DNA from: Paracamarosporium sp. OC-R06-R3
Lineage: Eukaryota > Ascomycota > Dothideomycetes > Pleosporales > Didymosphaeriaceae
Assembly (NCBI GenBank): GCA_019828545.1
Contig: JACVRA010000051.1
Location: 124,001-188,000, forward strand
Length of the DNA: 64,000 nt
Reading direction: 5' to 3'
The position numbers and the translations under genes were made by a program. Positions 10,238 to 22,313 of this stretch are shown piece after piece; position 1 is the stretch's first letter; each line of letters begins with the position of its first letter. The notes under the pieces are model-generated. The model was not told the DNA's origin and ran no database searches. It saw nothing but the letters and a program-made list of their open reading frames with translations.

Positions 10238-12109
10238 CTACTCCTTAAACTCCGCATCCACGCTCTCAAACCTCTCCAAGAAACTCTGGAACGCGAAGAC
10301 GCCTAGCCCAGGGTCCAAGCTGCCTGTCGTCGCACGAATACTGTGCATGCTAAGCTGTGGGATTCCGCAGTCGATCGCCCTGATTCCCGTGGCGGCGCTC
10401 AGCATCGGACCCACCGTGCCGCCACTGCGGCTGTCGTTCCTGATCTGGAAGACTTGCAGCTTAGGATCTTGCTTGCGCGTGCCGATGTCCCTATCTACGC
10501 AACGCTGCAAGATGGCGGTCGACACGGCGTCGGTGGTCATGTGCGCGTTGGGGTCTGCGGAGATGGCCGGGCCGACGTTCAGACGCGGGGAATGGTTCTC
10601 GAGGTAGGCGTTTAGGAAGTTGGGATTGACGGCGTGGATGACGTCGCTGGAGACGAGGAACGAGTTGGCGTAGGTGCGGGAGACGAGGCTGCGGACGGAC
10701 TTGTCGGCGAAGGAGTCGACGATGCGCTCGACGATGGTGGGCAGGAAGTTACCGCGGGCACCTTGGCGGAGGAGCGAGCCGACCTCTTCGTCGTCGAAGA
10801 GCGCGACGAGTTTGATTTGGGATGAATCGGCTGTCGAGGTGTTGAGGAGGGCTTGGATGGCGGCCCAAGAGCAGAGCTTGTCGTCGATGCGGCCGGCAAA
10901 GATGAACTCTTTGCCTAGGCCGCCGAGCTGAGCGGGCTGGATGTCGAAGAGCTCAAGTTCCCAGTTAACTATGCTCGAATCTATAGGTTGTTAGCTAGTA
11001 TCGTGTGAGTTTGAAGCTTTCTTACAATCTCGGACGCCGAGCTCTTCGCTGATCGCCTTAACGAGCCTCTCTGGTTGCGTTGCCGCAAACGTGCCCTCGC
11101 CGCCCAAGACACTGGGCTTGAAATCTCCATCCTCATTTGATTTTGCTGAGCTGCTGAGATCTGAATTATCGAGACCCACGATAGGTACCATCTGCGTCTC
11201 CTTGTTGAATGGCCCGACAGCTGCAGCACCGAAGTGAGGTGCCAGAGTGGGCACGCGGGCAATGGGCCAGTCCAGCTTTACCAGCTTCGTCACGATCTTG
11301 CCATTCTCCTTGACTAGAACGCGACCACCAATGCCAAGATCACGATCCCACCACGTTTCATTCAAACCTCCAGCGTACGGTGCCACTCCAAGCTGCACGT
11401 AGCCTGCCTTGGTCCGCAAGTTGGAAACAGGCTTCAGCTTCGCCGTCAAAGCATCGATGTGACCTGCCACGATGGCGGCACCGTTTCCAGTCACGTATCC
11501 GTCACCCACAGAAAATGCAATGATCGAGGAGCCGTTGCGATCAACATAGTACTTCCCACCCTGCTTCAGTTCCCAGTCATCGCGCTCCGACAGCTTCTTG
11601 TAGCCGGCCTTCTCCAGATCCTTAGCGACAGCATCTACAGCGTGAAAGATGGTCGGGTTCGCGGTCATAAAGTCGGTAAACGGCTTCGTGTACTTCTCGG
11701 GACCTTCCTTCTCCCGGACCTGCTCTTTCCTCTCGAAAGCCGGGATCTCAGGGATCTTCGGGGGCACAGGCGGCGGATTTTGCTGCTCCCGTGGCTCGTC
11801 ATACTCATCATTGAGATCGATCAGGTTCGACGAGTATGGTGCGGCAATGCTGTGCCTGTGGTTCTCTTGGAGAGGTGCCGGCCTGCGTGTGAATCCATCG
11901 ATCGTTGGCTCCCGCGAAGTATCGGCGTGGAGTCTCGCCAGCCGCTGCGCTGTATAGGCTTGCGCCTGAGTGAATGGATTCTTCGGACGGTGCGGTGCAG
12001 TGGTTGTGAAGGCTCGCGATAAGCTTGCGTGACGCGGTGCGGGCGATGGTTCAGAATAGAGGTCCGCGTTGGAGACGGTCTTGCGAAGGGAGGGGTGATT
12101 TTTCGTCAT
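10238..12109 (-). CDS. LAP4: Vacuolar aminopeptidase I-like, peptidase family M18
   Basis: Zinc metallo-aminopeptidase forming a dodecamer; the yeast counterpart Ape1/Lap4 is delivered to the vacuole. Coding order on minus: exon 12109-11026, a 45-nt intron (GTAAG...ATAG), exon 10980-10238; 608 aa. Metal and catalytic motifs are all present: GHIDALTAKLKPVS (His about 217), WWDRDLGIGGRV, AGRIDDKLCSW, FDDEEVGS, and the C-terminal SMHSIRATTG. HIDALTAKLKPVS and the APYAGGLNE context match the Ape1 branch rather than the DNPEP/Ape4 branch. The first ~130 residues before the catalytic domain are Pro/Ser/Arg-rich and probably disordered, and do not look like the compact helical Ape1 propeptide. An upstream in-frame ATG at 12214 would add 35 residues; 12109 is preferred but not proven. 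Confidence 0.9.
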
Positions 12110-12746
12110 ATTGGATTTCTCGGTGCGATAATACAGAAGGGGAGGAGCAGACGGGCTTGAAGAGGCGCGGTGCACGAGGTGAAGCTGAACAAGTGTCAGG
12201 CACGTCGTACGCAAGCTCCCCAGTGGCGTGCTGTGGCGGTGCTATCCCAACGCGGAAACTATCCGCACCCGCAACCGCCCATCAATCATTTATTAAACTG
12301 TTGCGAAATTAGGTAGGATTAGTGTTACGATATGAACTATGATATAGCAGAAAGCTCATCATCTATTAATAATAATAGTGTATGAGAGGGTTGGACGTTT
12401 CTTCCTACAGTATTGCATGACATGTAACCTGGGGTATTTTGCTATTGGATAGTTCAACCAGGGATAAAAAGACAGGCAATCTGTTGCATATCTTTTTAAT
12501 TAACACACATGGGCAACTAGTCACGTTACGCAAGCGATGGGATCAAGTGACGATGAACTTTAAACGAATCGTGGTTCATTGAACTGACATTGAACATGCA
12601 TGATAAGCGAAGGTAGGTTTACTTGGCCGTATTGCCAAAACACCTTCGCTCCAAGTCCTCCGACTCCGACTCCTTCCAATGACAACGCTGTGAAGAAAGC
12701 AGCTGGTATAATGTATCATAAAAACGTAAAAGGAGAGCACCTGTTA
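12110..12746. other. Intergenic, promoter side of aminopeptidase gene
   Basis: About 0.6 kb between the start of the aminopeptidase and the stop of phosphatase inhibitor 2 (both minus). It is AT-rich around 12300-12600. No coding frame supported. Confidence 0.5.
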
Positions 12747-13647
12747 CTACTGGCCGTTGGGCATGGGAGGCACCTGACCTTGCTGGTCGTCATCGTCCTC
12801 CTCAATCATCTCGGGGTGTCTAGTAACACGTTAGCAGGTTTCCATAAGCTAGATGTGGTGTCATACCCCAGGAGATTCTTGACATTTTTCATCTCGTAGT
12901 GCTTCTTCCGCAACTGCTCGAACTTTTCGTGCTTCTGCCGTTCCTCTGGGGACATGTGCGCGAACTCCTCGCCGTGATGACCAATGTCTCCCGGTGCGTC
13001 AGGCTCTACGATCACGCGCCTCTCGCTTTCTGGGCTGCGAGCGCTGTTCGCTTCCAGCTCCGGCTCGCCCAGGTCGAAGTCCGGGATATCGTCTATCTTA
13101 GGCTTGCGCTTCGTGGGCTTATTGTCCAGCTCATCGACCTTGAGCTCCTCCGCATTCAACATTTCAATCTCCTCCTCGTCCTCGGTGGGATCGTACTGTT
13201 TGGCGTACGGCGTCTTGGGCTCAGTGATCTTCATCGTACTGTCCCGCTGTTGCTCGGTGAGGTACAGGTTGGCCTCGTCCCATTTCAGACGGGGGCTGTT
13301 CTCGTCTGCGTGCACGCTTGTCCCGGACTGGCGACGGGAGCCGGGCCCGCGGGGGTTGGACGAGGAGCGGCGGCCGCCAGCATTCCGCAATGTGTTTTCG
13401 AGGACGATTTCTTTTTCAGACAGCTCACGGCCGATGGCGGGCCGCTCGTCTGAGATTGTCAATTCAAGGGGCGCAGGGGCGACCTCGCTGGTGGGGGAGG
13501 TTTGGGAGCGGTACGAGCTCGAGTTTTTGAGGATGCCTGCGCTGCTGTTAGCGACCGCAACACATGGGGCGGGGTAGTAGAAAGCTCACCCTTGGGACGC
13601 TGGGGGTGCGCCGAAGGCGAGTGTATCTCTGGCGAATGCTGCGGCAT
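12747..13647 (-). CDS. GLC8: Protein phosphatase inhibitor 2 (Glc8-like)
   Basis: Regulator of type 1 protein phosphatase. Three exons on minus: 13647-13590, 13536-12867, 12819-12747, with introns of 53 and 47 nt; 266 aa. Splicing restores all three PP1-contact segments. The first junction creates KGILKN followed by [13 protein letters not shown]. Exon 2 holds [16 protein letters not shown] and [10 protein letters not shown], the phospho-switch region. The last junction converts NVKNLLG-YD into NVKNLLGHPE, followed by an acidic tail EEDDDD and a stop. Without the introns the protein would lose KGILKN and the HPE end, so the model is well supported. The ITEPKTPY site is the known GSK3/CDK phosphorylation site of the family. 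The protein is expected to be mostly unstructured until bound to PP1. Confidence 0.93.
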
Positions 13648-15514
13648 GCTGCGGCAGTGAAAATGCAGAGCGAATAGGAGGATTTCTTGCTGCGACGACT
13701 TCTCTCACACGTAGGCGAGACTAGTGGGGTGACGGTCGTGGGGCGTTCAGTCAACAGCCTGCAGAAGAGCGGTAGAGGCAGAGGGTGGAAGAAGGGTCGG
13801 TGGTGAGGGTGAGTCGGTGCGCGATGGATGGGGAAGCAGCCGTGAGCGGGAAGGAGCAATGGATGGAGGGGTTACTGGGTTGCCGTGGTGAAGGGCAAAG
13901 CACAAGCCTACCACGAGAATGACGTAACCTTTGAGGGCGCCCGCATCCTTCAACCGAGCAGAAAGCGGGCAGCTGCAGGAACTAAAGCTTATATGTGTTG
14001 TGCAGCAGGCTGCGCCATACGCATGCCATGAGGGATTTCTGGAAAGGCACGGCTGCCTCAAAATTGCTGCGCGTGTACGCATGTGAAGAGGTGCCGGCGA
14101 CTTCAGCTCGCTATGCGCGGCAACACGGCAAGGATGCCGATCAATTGCTGTGCAACAGTCTCGCGCTTGGCGATCGCGTGCCCGAAGCCTGAGGTGTGAA
14201 TGTGCCTTGCAGCCACTGACTAGTTGCTTTTTCTACCTTGTTGGTGTTCGAATGTTGATGACTAGCTAACTTTGATTGATGCTGTTGCACGCGTGTAGCG
14301 CTTGAGACGTATCGTGGAATATCATGTGCATGCCTCTGATGAGCTTCTTCTACTTCTATTTCTACACAAGGCATCCTGGGGCAACACTCGATAGAATTCA
14401 TCGCATGCACTAGAGCGTACACGTCAATGCCTAGTTGCACCGCCGTACCGTAGGCAAACGCGTCCGAAGGGTCGGTAACTTTACGGCGGCACGGTCTGTT
14501 CTCGACATCACGAGGTGCATGCCTGGGGATGAAAATGGCATCCAAGCAGGCATGTGTTCACATCAGTCTCTATTCAACGTATCAGCAAAAGCCACAAACA
14601 TCCATCACATCTTCAGTCTATCTTTTCTTGCTCAGACTTTGCCTTAAACGTCAACGTCAACCAAAGGACATCGCAGCGCGACAGTGTAGGTCCTGGCTAA
14701 CTCGGACTACCAGAAGTGATAGTCCAATGAACTGTCATCACGGAACCGGTGGCTGAGAAAGCATGCACTCACAATAAACCTGGGGATGGCTGCATGGGAG
14801 CCTCAGGCGCTGCGCGTGACAATCAAGTGTCCCTGCTTTTAGGTCATCACCGCATCATGGAAGCCGACAGGCGGCCCTCGTGATGATGGTTTTATAAGAG
14901 GGATGGCTCGCTCTGGGCCAGCTTCGGAGTCGCCAGTCGAGTGGAGGGGGTCGACTGGCGATGATTTGAGTAGAAGGCCGGTGCTGTAGAGAAGAGAAAG
15001 GATGGCCGGCCCGCTGCGAGAGGATATTTTCTAGGGAGCTCGGGCCAACTCCAAGAATTGCTCGGAAGATGGGCTTGTGGCTCGTGAGCGCCACACATGG
15101 CCAACCCTAACTCTCAAACGTTTTCATGTCTCCGAACAAACCACCACTCACACCTCCCAAGCTAGCCATCCTCCTGACCTTGCTACCGTACACTTTTCGT
15201 TAATTCCACGGATAACCAAGCCACGCAGCCACACCCACCGAATCCATCTTCGCCCTTCTGCTTCCGAGCTCCACATCTACTCTGTCTGCTCCGGCCGCTG
15301 GCCCGCCGCTCTGCTGCTTGTTCGCTCTTTTATCCCACCAAGCTTCCAGCAGAGCTTCCCTGCCTCTGACCGTCTCTGTTGTAGCACCAGCAATTGCCAA
15401 TGGATAGCAGAGACAACCTATGGACTCGCCGATCCAAGTGTGTTCCCCGCAGCCCCCGCCATGTGGTTTCAGAACTGACGGCATGCGCGCAGCAACAGCA
15501 AGCTTTCACTTTCC
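13648..15514. other. Divergent intergenic region, no gene recognised
   Basis: About 1.9 kb between the divergently transcribed phosphatase inhibitor and eIF4E2 genes. Short frames on both strands have no protein-like signature. The last few hundred bases are pyrimidine-rich with scattered short open frames and are likely eIF4E2 leader. Confidence 0.5.
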
Positions 15515-16547
15515 ATGTCCGGCGGTGATGGAAAGCCCGACCCGCCGCAACGCACCTTCTCTGCGACCAAACGCTTTGGCGCCGAATCGTCACACGGCGG
15601 CCGCAACCCTTTCAATGCTCTCTCACCCATAACCGCCGGCGGCCTCGCCTCTCCCACCACTTCTGGCCAGACCGCATTTGGGCTTGGATCAGGTGCATTC
15701 GCTTCGTTTGGTTCTGCGAACAAGACGCCCAAAACGCCGGGCACCGCCTTCGACTTCAAGTCCGCCACAATGGGTGGAGGCGCACCATCTACACCTGGCG
15801 AGAGGAGGGAGAAACCAATGGGCAAGATTGTGAACAGCGCCCGAAAGGAGTCGCTGTCCACTGCTGGCTCGGAGGAGGCGCTGGCTCCGTCGGCGCCTTT
15901 GGACGTAAATGTACCGTGGCCGCTCAAGTACACTTGGGTGATCTGGTACCGCCCGCCCACGCCCAAGAACTCGGACTACGAAAAATCCACCAAGGCGTTA
16001 TGTCGAATGAGCACGGTGCAAGACTTCTGGAAGGTGTTTACACATCTCAAACGACCATCAACACTACCTACTGTATCTGACTATCATTTCTTCAAGGAGG
16101 GCATCCGTCCCGTGTGGGAGGACGACGAAAACAAGCGTGGCGGCAAGTGGATCATGCGGCTGAAAAAGGGCGTGGCCGACCGTTACTGGGAGGAGCTGCT
16201 GATGGCAATGACCGGAGGCGAGTTCATGGAGGCGACGGAAGAGGTGTGCGGCTTTGTGCTCAGCGTGCGGAGCGGTGAGGACGTCTTCAGCATCTGGACC
16301 AAGAACGACGGAGGCCGCAACATCAAGATCCGGTAAGTGTTGTCGTAGTGCTGCAGGGTCTGTTATTAACGATGACAGCGAAACGGTTAAACGCGTCTTG
16401 AACCTCCCCGAGGGCACCATCATCACTTGGCGCAGTCACGACGAGAGCATCGCCCAGCGGACGGCAATTGATCAAGCGCGCCAGGACAAGGGCCACCAAG
16501 AGAAACGGCGACCCAACACCAGCAACACGGAAGAATCTTCAAAGTAA
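15515..16547 (+). CDS. Translation initiation factor 4E, class II (eIF4E2/4EHP type)
   Basis: mRNA cap-binding protein. Exons 15515-16332 and 16379-16547 flank a 46-nt intron (GTAAGT...ACAG); 328 aa. The first ~120 residues are low-complexity (Ser/Pro/Gly). The cap-binding core follows: YTWVIWYR, QDFWKVFTHLKRP, SDYHFFKEGIRPVWEDD, NKRGGKWIMRLKKG, RYWEELLMAM and VCGFVLSVR. Where class I eIF4E has the cap-stacking Trp56, this protein has Tyr within NSDYEKS, the hallmark of 4EHP-type class II proteins, which often repress rather than promote translation. Exon 2 supplies the conserved VKRVLNLPEGT end and a basic tail. The RETVKRVL junction confirms the splice. Class assignment is strong; a repressor role is inference. 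Confidence 0.93.
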
Positions 16548-17439
16548 TAGACGGGTTTGCAGGTCCGTCTCTTTTCGCTCTCCTACCGTCATTCTGTTAG
16601 CATTGCGCGGCTTCTTCCTAGGCTTCTTTGGATAGCGTGCTTCGTTTGATTACCTGGCATTGTTTCACGGCGGTCCTCACTCGCCTCGCACGTCTTTCGC
16701 TGACTGGCGCGAGGCGGACTCTTGACGACTGCATGCCTTCCTTTCTTGAGATTCTGTATTCTACATACCCGTTACAGGGCTTGGGTAGCGTCTGGTGCTA
16801 TGGTTGGCTTACGAACAGGGGACTGCACTGCAGATACGTATGTTAAACGCGGAACGCATGTATGGGGTTCGTCTCCAAACTGTCCACCTCAGCAGGTGAT
16901 GGTCATGAACTTCCAGCACCTGTGTAACCGCGACGTGCTCATGTGATGTGTCGGCATAGTGGCTGCTGGAGCATTCTTCACCTCAACGAAAAGCCCTCTC
17001 CAATGTCCAATGTTCGCACATGGGCGCAGTGCTTTTAGATTTCCGTCTTCGTCCACAAGTGTAGGGAGCGTGTCTCGGAGATGCCCGGTCCAAGCCCGCA
17101 TTTGAAGACTGTTTGCACAGATGATAAACGTAGCATGCTGTAGGCCGATCAGACCGTCAGCGAGTGAGAGTAAAGATGACGTCTGGAAGTCTTCATTAGT
17201 TGGTTGTTCGTCGTGTCCCGCGCATGGGAAGCTGCATGATGATGTTGGTGCCTCAAGACGCGGGCGCTCGGGCCCCCCACGAGCACCACCACACAATGTG
17301 GACGACATGCGCTTGACGGGCGCCTTCACTTCGGCGGTTCCGCCGCGCAAATGGCTTCTTCGACTCTCTCAAATACCCCCGCACTTCCCCGAGATCGCGC
17401 ATGCCTTCCTCCGCCCCTCGTACCGCGCGCTAGCATGCC
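16548..17439. other. Intergenic, no gene recognised
   Basis: About 0.9 kb between eIF4E2 and the SUMO protease gene; short frames only. It should contain the eIF4E2 trailer and the promoter of the protease gene. Confidence 0.5.
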
Positions 17440-20400
17440 ATGTTCGACACGCTCAAACACACCATCTCTAACACGGTGAACAACGTTTCTGGCTTTGTCG
17501 GAGGGGTGTCGACCACCGCGGCGGCAGGAGCTCACGGGGTGTGTGCACTCATCCTTGCCCGTTTGCCAACCTGCAAGGCGAGAAGCAAAGCTGACCGTGC
17601 GAGAGATAGACAAACGATGCCTCCGAGCCTCATCACACCCGCACACCTCGTTCGTCTCGCGCTCCGAACACCGCCCCTCGCCGTGCGACTGCCGCGGTAG
17701 ATCTTACCTCTTCCCCCAATCTCGAACACACCATGACCCCACCGAAGCCGAACAGTGCGCCGACCACTCAAGACAAAGCCAGGCCCGTCTCTGAGAAGCC
17801 TAGGTATAATATGGCTCTATGGTTGTATGGGACAAAGGACATGAGTTGACGAAAATGCAGTGGATCGAAGGCCACTCCCATGCCAAACCCCCTGTTTCAC
17901 TTTTACCCCAACGTGAAGGTGCGTATACTTTTTGCTCACGCACTCACGGGATTGACAGACACTGACGGCCAACAGCCCGGCGCAAGTCACGCGCCTCAGC
18001 CCAAGGACACTTTGGATCAGTCGACATATCGCCCACCAGGCAGCGCCCAGAAAACTTATGGAAACCCGTCACGAACAACCTTTTTAGAATTTCTTGATCG
18101 ACGATTCGGTACAGACTCTCGTCCAGTGAAGAAGCAAAAGACCAGCAATGGACATTCTCATGACGATGTAGAAGAGATAAAACCAGCAATCTATACGTCT
18201 CGGCTTGCACCCCGTCGCAGCGCGGGCAGCGGCCTCCTGCCAATGCCCAGTTCCAAAGACCCTCGTAGCGAGTTTGAAAGGGTCACCGCCATGTCTGACC
18301 CTCACCGTAAGACGGCGCAGCCTTCAACTGGCAACAGCAGCTTAGTGTATCCTAACGGTAATGCTCGATCATCGGCGATACTTGTTGGTGATGACGATGT
18401 GCCTGACCGTGGTACGAACCCGAGACAACTGCAATTACAGAGATTCCAACAAGGTGTTGAAGGAGCGGGAGATAAGAGTAATCGTCATCAGGTGACAGAC
18501 ACCATGTCGAAGCACTTTGTACCAAAAATGAACCACTCTACTCATCCAATGGGCGGTCCGAGCCACAAGCAAATCTCGAAATCTGAGAATCTTCGCGATA
18601 ATCTCCAGCGCAACCCGGTGTCGAGTACATCCAGGAACGGCGGTAAATTGGTGACCCCAGGTTGGCCGTTGAAATGGGCTAGGACGCATAACTACCAAGA
18701 AAGTGGGGCTGCCATATTCCTTCGGTCGAGAGTGCTGAATGAATATCGTATAACAAGTTCGGACCCAAATGATATCAAACACGAAATCTCGTTGAAGAAG
18801 TTTGTTAAAGCTTTGTCCGACCATACATCGCGCATTCGCCTGTTAGGTTCCATGAACGCTGAAGGTTTGCAATACACGGTGGACATGGAATTTGCGGACA
18901 ATAATGATCTTCGTGCCTTCGAGCCTGTTCTTGTGAAAGTCATAACCCAGCGAAGACTAGTAACCCATCGACCGTAAGTACAACCGCTTACCTACTTATT
19001 CCTGTGTGGCACGCCACTCGCACGAGCGTATTGCGTCTGGAGTCACTCAAATTACCATGTCACTTCGAAGTCTATGCTAGTACAGTGGATCTCAAGCATG
19101 CTAATTGTGGCCCTAGGGATGACATGAAAAAGATCTTTCTCAAGCCGCTCAACGCTCCCTCCATGTCACCAATCACAGCGCCTGCCTCTAAGGGTCGCAG
19201 AGAGGAGCATATTGCACCGAAAGGCTTACAGCATCCTAGACTCGTAGATAATTTACTTAGCGAGCAGCGCGTCTGGAATCTGCAGAAGCCCCCTAACCCC
19301 GTGGGAGTTCCAGCTCGGAGCGATGCTATGCGCACTTCAGAACGCCCTGTGCGGGCCACTCGAGCGACTCATGCCTTCACACAGGAAGTGGAAGATTCCG
19401 AAGAAGAACCGGAAGTGGAAAAGTATTCACAAATACACGGCCTTGGAGAGGCGTGGAAGAAGCAGTTGAACTATGGATCCGGACGACGCCGTGCAGTTGT
19501 AGACTTCAAAGACCTGGAGCGGCTCGACAACGGGGAATTCCTTAACGACCAACTCATTGACTTTTATCTCCTTTACCTATTTGACCATTTGAAGGTTCCT
19601 CGAGACAAGGTGTACATCTTCAATACACACTTCTTCACCACCTTGACGCGCAAGGTACGGGGCCAGAAGAGCCAGATCAACTATCAAGGCGTCGCAAGGT
19701 GGACGGCTAAGGAAGACATTTTTGGTTACGACTACATCGTGGTACCCATCAATCAAGAAATCCATTGGTATCTCGCAATTATCTGCAACGTTTCCAACAT
19801 TGCCCGTGTTCCAGCTGTCAAAGACTTGACCGATAGTCAAGATTTAGACTCGGAGACGTCAAAAGAGCCGAACAGTGAATCGTCCACTGGACGCGAAACT
19901 AAGGCTGGAAACCCGCTGCAGTCAATACCGTCACCTGCACTAGTTGACCCGCCTTCCAAGATTTCGACACCAAATGCTGAACCCGAAGTGCAGGATGCAG
20001 ACGAATCAGATATCAACGTGGTGGATCCGCATGCGACGTGGCTTGGCCCACGTTTGAATGCGGGACGTGGCAGCAGCAGTGCAGTGGGCTCTCCCGCAGC
20101 AGAGACCGCACAAATGAAGAAATTGAGCCTCAACGATAGCAGATTAGAAGGGATCTTGCTCAGCAGCTCATCCATACCATCGCCCAAGAAAACGAAGCGG
20201 AAAGCCGGACCCCCTCCGCGGAAGTGGGATCCCAATGAGCCTGTCATCATTGTCCTAGACTCGCTCGGTGGCGGTGCGAAATCTCCTGCTGTCCGAGTCT
20301 TGAAGGAGTACATTCGCCAGGAAGGTCAAGAAAAGCGCGGCATGGAAGCGAATATACTGCAGAACGCATACTACGCCAAAAACAGTCAAATACCGCAGCA

Positions 20401-21622
20401 GCAGAATTTCAGCGACTGCGGAGTGTATCTCCTCGGATATGCGCAAAAGTTTTTCGAGAATCCGGACGGTTTCAAGAACCGATTGCTCTCAGGAGAGATG
20501 CATGTGGAAACCGACTGGCCGGATATGGTCATGCCAATGATGCGCGATGAAATGCGCAGAATTCTCCAGAAGCTCTACAAACAGCAGGAGGAGGAGCGCG
20601 AACAAGTGAAGAAGATCAAGAAGAGCACTAGTGCGGCTAACCATAGCCCTAACGATGCGGAGAAACAACGGAATCCGAACGCAACAGGGGATGCGGAAAC
20701 TGCTGTAGTTCCAAAAAAGACCAGTGACCCCACAGTAGATGATCTTTCGACTTCGCCAAAGACTCAACCACAACCTAGACTCGGTTCGCCGTTTGAGCCC
20801 CAGCCTCCTCAGAAGCACGGTCGATCTCGTTCACCAAGCGTGTCCATACCCACAAAGATTGGCGACGCTCCTACGTCCAAGTCTAAACACCAGGACATAT
20901 CCGTTGCCGGGGGTAGACAGGCTTCGCCCACAACCGCCGCATCTCGCAGAAGCAAGAGCCCAATAGTCTTGATTTCAATAGAATCACCGGCAAAGAAGTC
21001 TCCAAAGCGACCGAGAGCAGACCTCATGATTGGGGACAATGCAGACGAAAGTCGAAAAAAGCTGCGAATCGAGCCACACTCAGCAAAGAGTCGTGCGAGT
21101 AACGAACCACGTATAGTGGGCATAAGTTCACCATTAGCCAAAGCCGAAAGATCAACTAAACACCCTGTGAATAGTTCACTATCGGCCTCGCCTCGAGGCG
21201 CCTCTTTGTCCGTCAAAGGAAGCTCTCGCGATCCTATCTCTCTTGACGATTCGCAGGAGAATCCGGTGTCACCAGCGCGGCCTGTTACGCGGGACACAAG
21301 GCGCATGTCTGATGGACCTGTCTTCATCATCAAATCTCCTGAAGGCTCGAAGGGCGTCAGATTGCCGCCGAGACGTCAGCACCGGCAGTACGAATCCTCT
21401 CCTGCGAAGTTGAACAATGAACGAGGTGAAACATTCTCGGGAAGGCACCGGGCTTCTGCGTCGAATGAGTTCGATACGCAACTAGAACGAGATCAGGAAC
21501 GAGATCCTAACGCACATTCCAACATCAGGTCGAGACACCTAGAACGGAATGCTTGGACGCTCGAAGAAGATATGCCCGAGAAAGTACTCGAGGTCCTGGA
21601 AACACCGCCTTACGAATATTGA
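17440..21622 (+). CDS. ULP2: SUMO-specific protease, Ulp2/SENP6-7 type (peptidase C48)
   Basis: Cysteine protease that removes SUMO, chiefly poly-SUMO chains, in the nucleus. Proposed exons are 17440-17538, 17610-17803, 17861-17918, 17976-18973 and 19081-21622 (introns 71, 57, 57, 107 nt); 1,296 aa. The C48 domain starts at FLNDQLIDFYLLYL and contains FNTHFFTTL. The triad is His in IHWYLAI (about 678), Asp in VLDSLGG (about 843) and Cys in FSDCGVYLLGY (about 896), with the oxyanion Gln in PQQQNFSDC. About 150 low-complexity residues separate His from Asp; such an insertion is typical of Ulp2/SENP6-7 and absent from Ulp1. The long Ser/Pro/Arg-rich C-terminal tail is Ulp2-like. Exons 4-5 are secure; exons 1-3 rest on splice signals and frame, and exon 1 (MFDTLKHTISNTVNN) could be refined by RNA data. 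Confidence 0.88.
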
Positions 21623-22313
21623 ACGGAGCGTGATCTCAAGCTTCGCTGACACAGACCGCACTGCCTCGGCCCAGTGCGCTTCTCAACCACTCACCCAGCT
21701 GAAATAGCTGATCGAGTGCCAACACCCACCTTTTAACGGCCTCACTCACCGTAGCTGAGAACCCTCCTTATTCTCAGGATACGCACGATTTCCCTAGCAC
21801 CCTCTTTCCTCTTTTCCTTGTACATCATATGCCCCGCATGGCGATGGCGTCTTATCACCACATAGTTATTCATCATCTTAAGATTCGTTCCGAGGAAGTA
21901 TCGAGCGTGGCGGAGGCTCGGATATTGTGGTTTGCGATGAATGTCTTCTTACGCGGGATGGGATGTATGAATCAGCTTTAGCATTATTTTGAAGGATAAA
22001 GTGTACGTACGCGTGTGCATGTGCAGCGATTTGGTTGGCAAGCGATCTGTTTGGGGGGTAGCGCGTGTGGGGTAGATAGTTGTGTTTCCTGCTGGTAAAT
22101 GAATACGACGTAAGTGTTTAAGGGTATGTTAAACGGTCTTTTCTTAGGGGTGCGTGAGTGTGTTGCGGTGAGGATAAATGTGTGTGAATGTCTGAGTATA
22201 GGTGGTTCTGGTATTTGCGGAAATGGTTCTGCTGGGTCTATATGAACTTCTGGTGGCTTGCTACGGGATGTTCGGTCGTGTACACCTGCCCACTCCCCTT
22301 CACTTCCCTTCCC
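21623..22313. other. Convergent intergenic region
   Basis: About 0.7 kb between two converging genes; no coding frame supported. T/G-rich, and probably trailer sequence of both genes. Confidence 0.5.

Noticed and set aside
11459..12022. 187-codon plus-strand open frame
   Set aside because: Antisense shadow of the aminopeptidase exon, whose minus-strand reading contains all M18 motifs.
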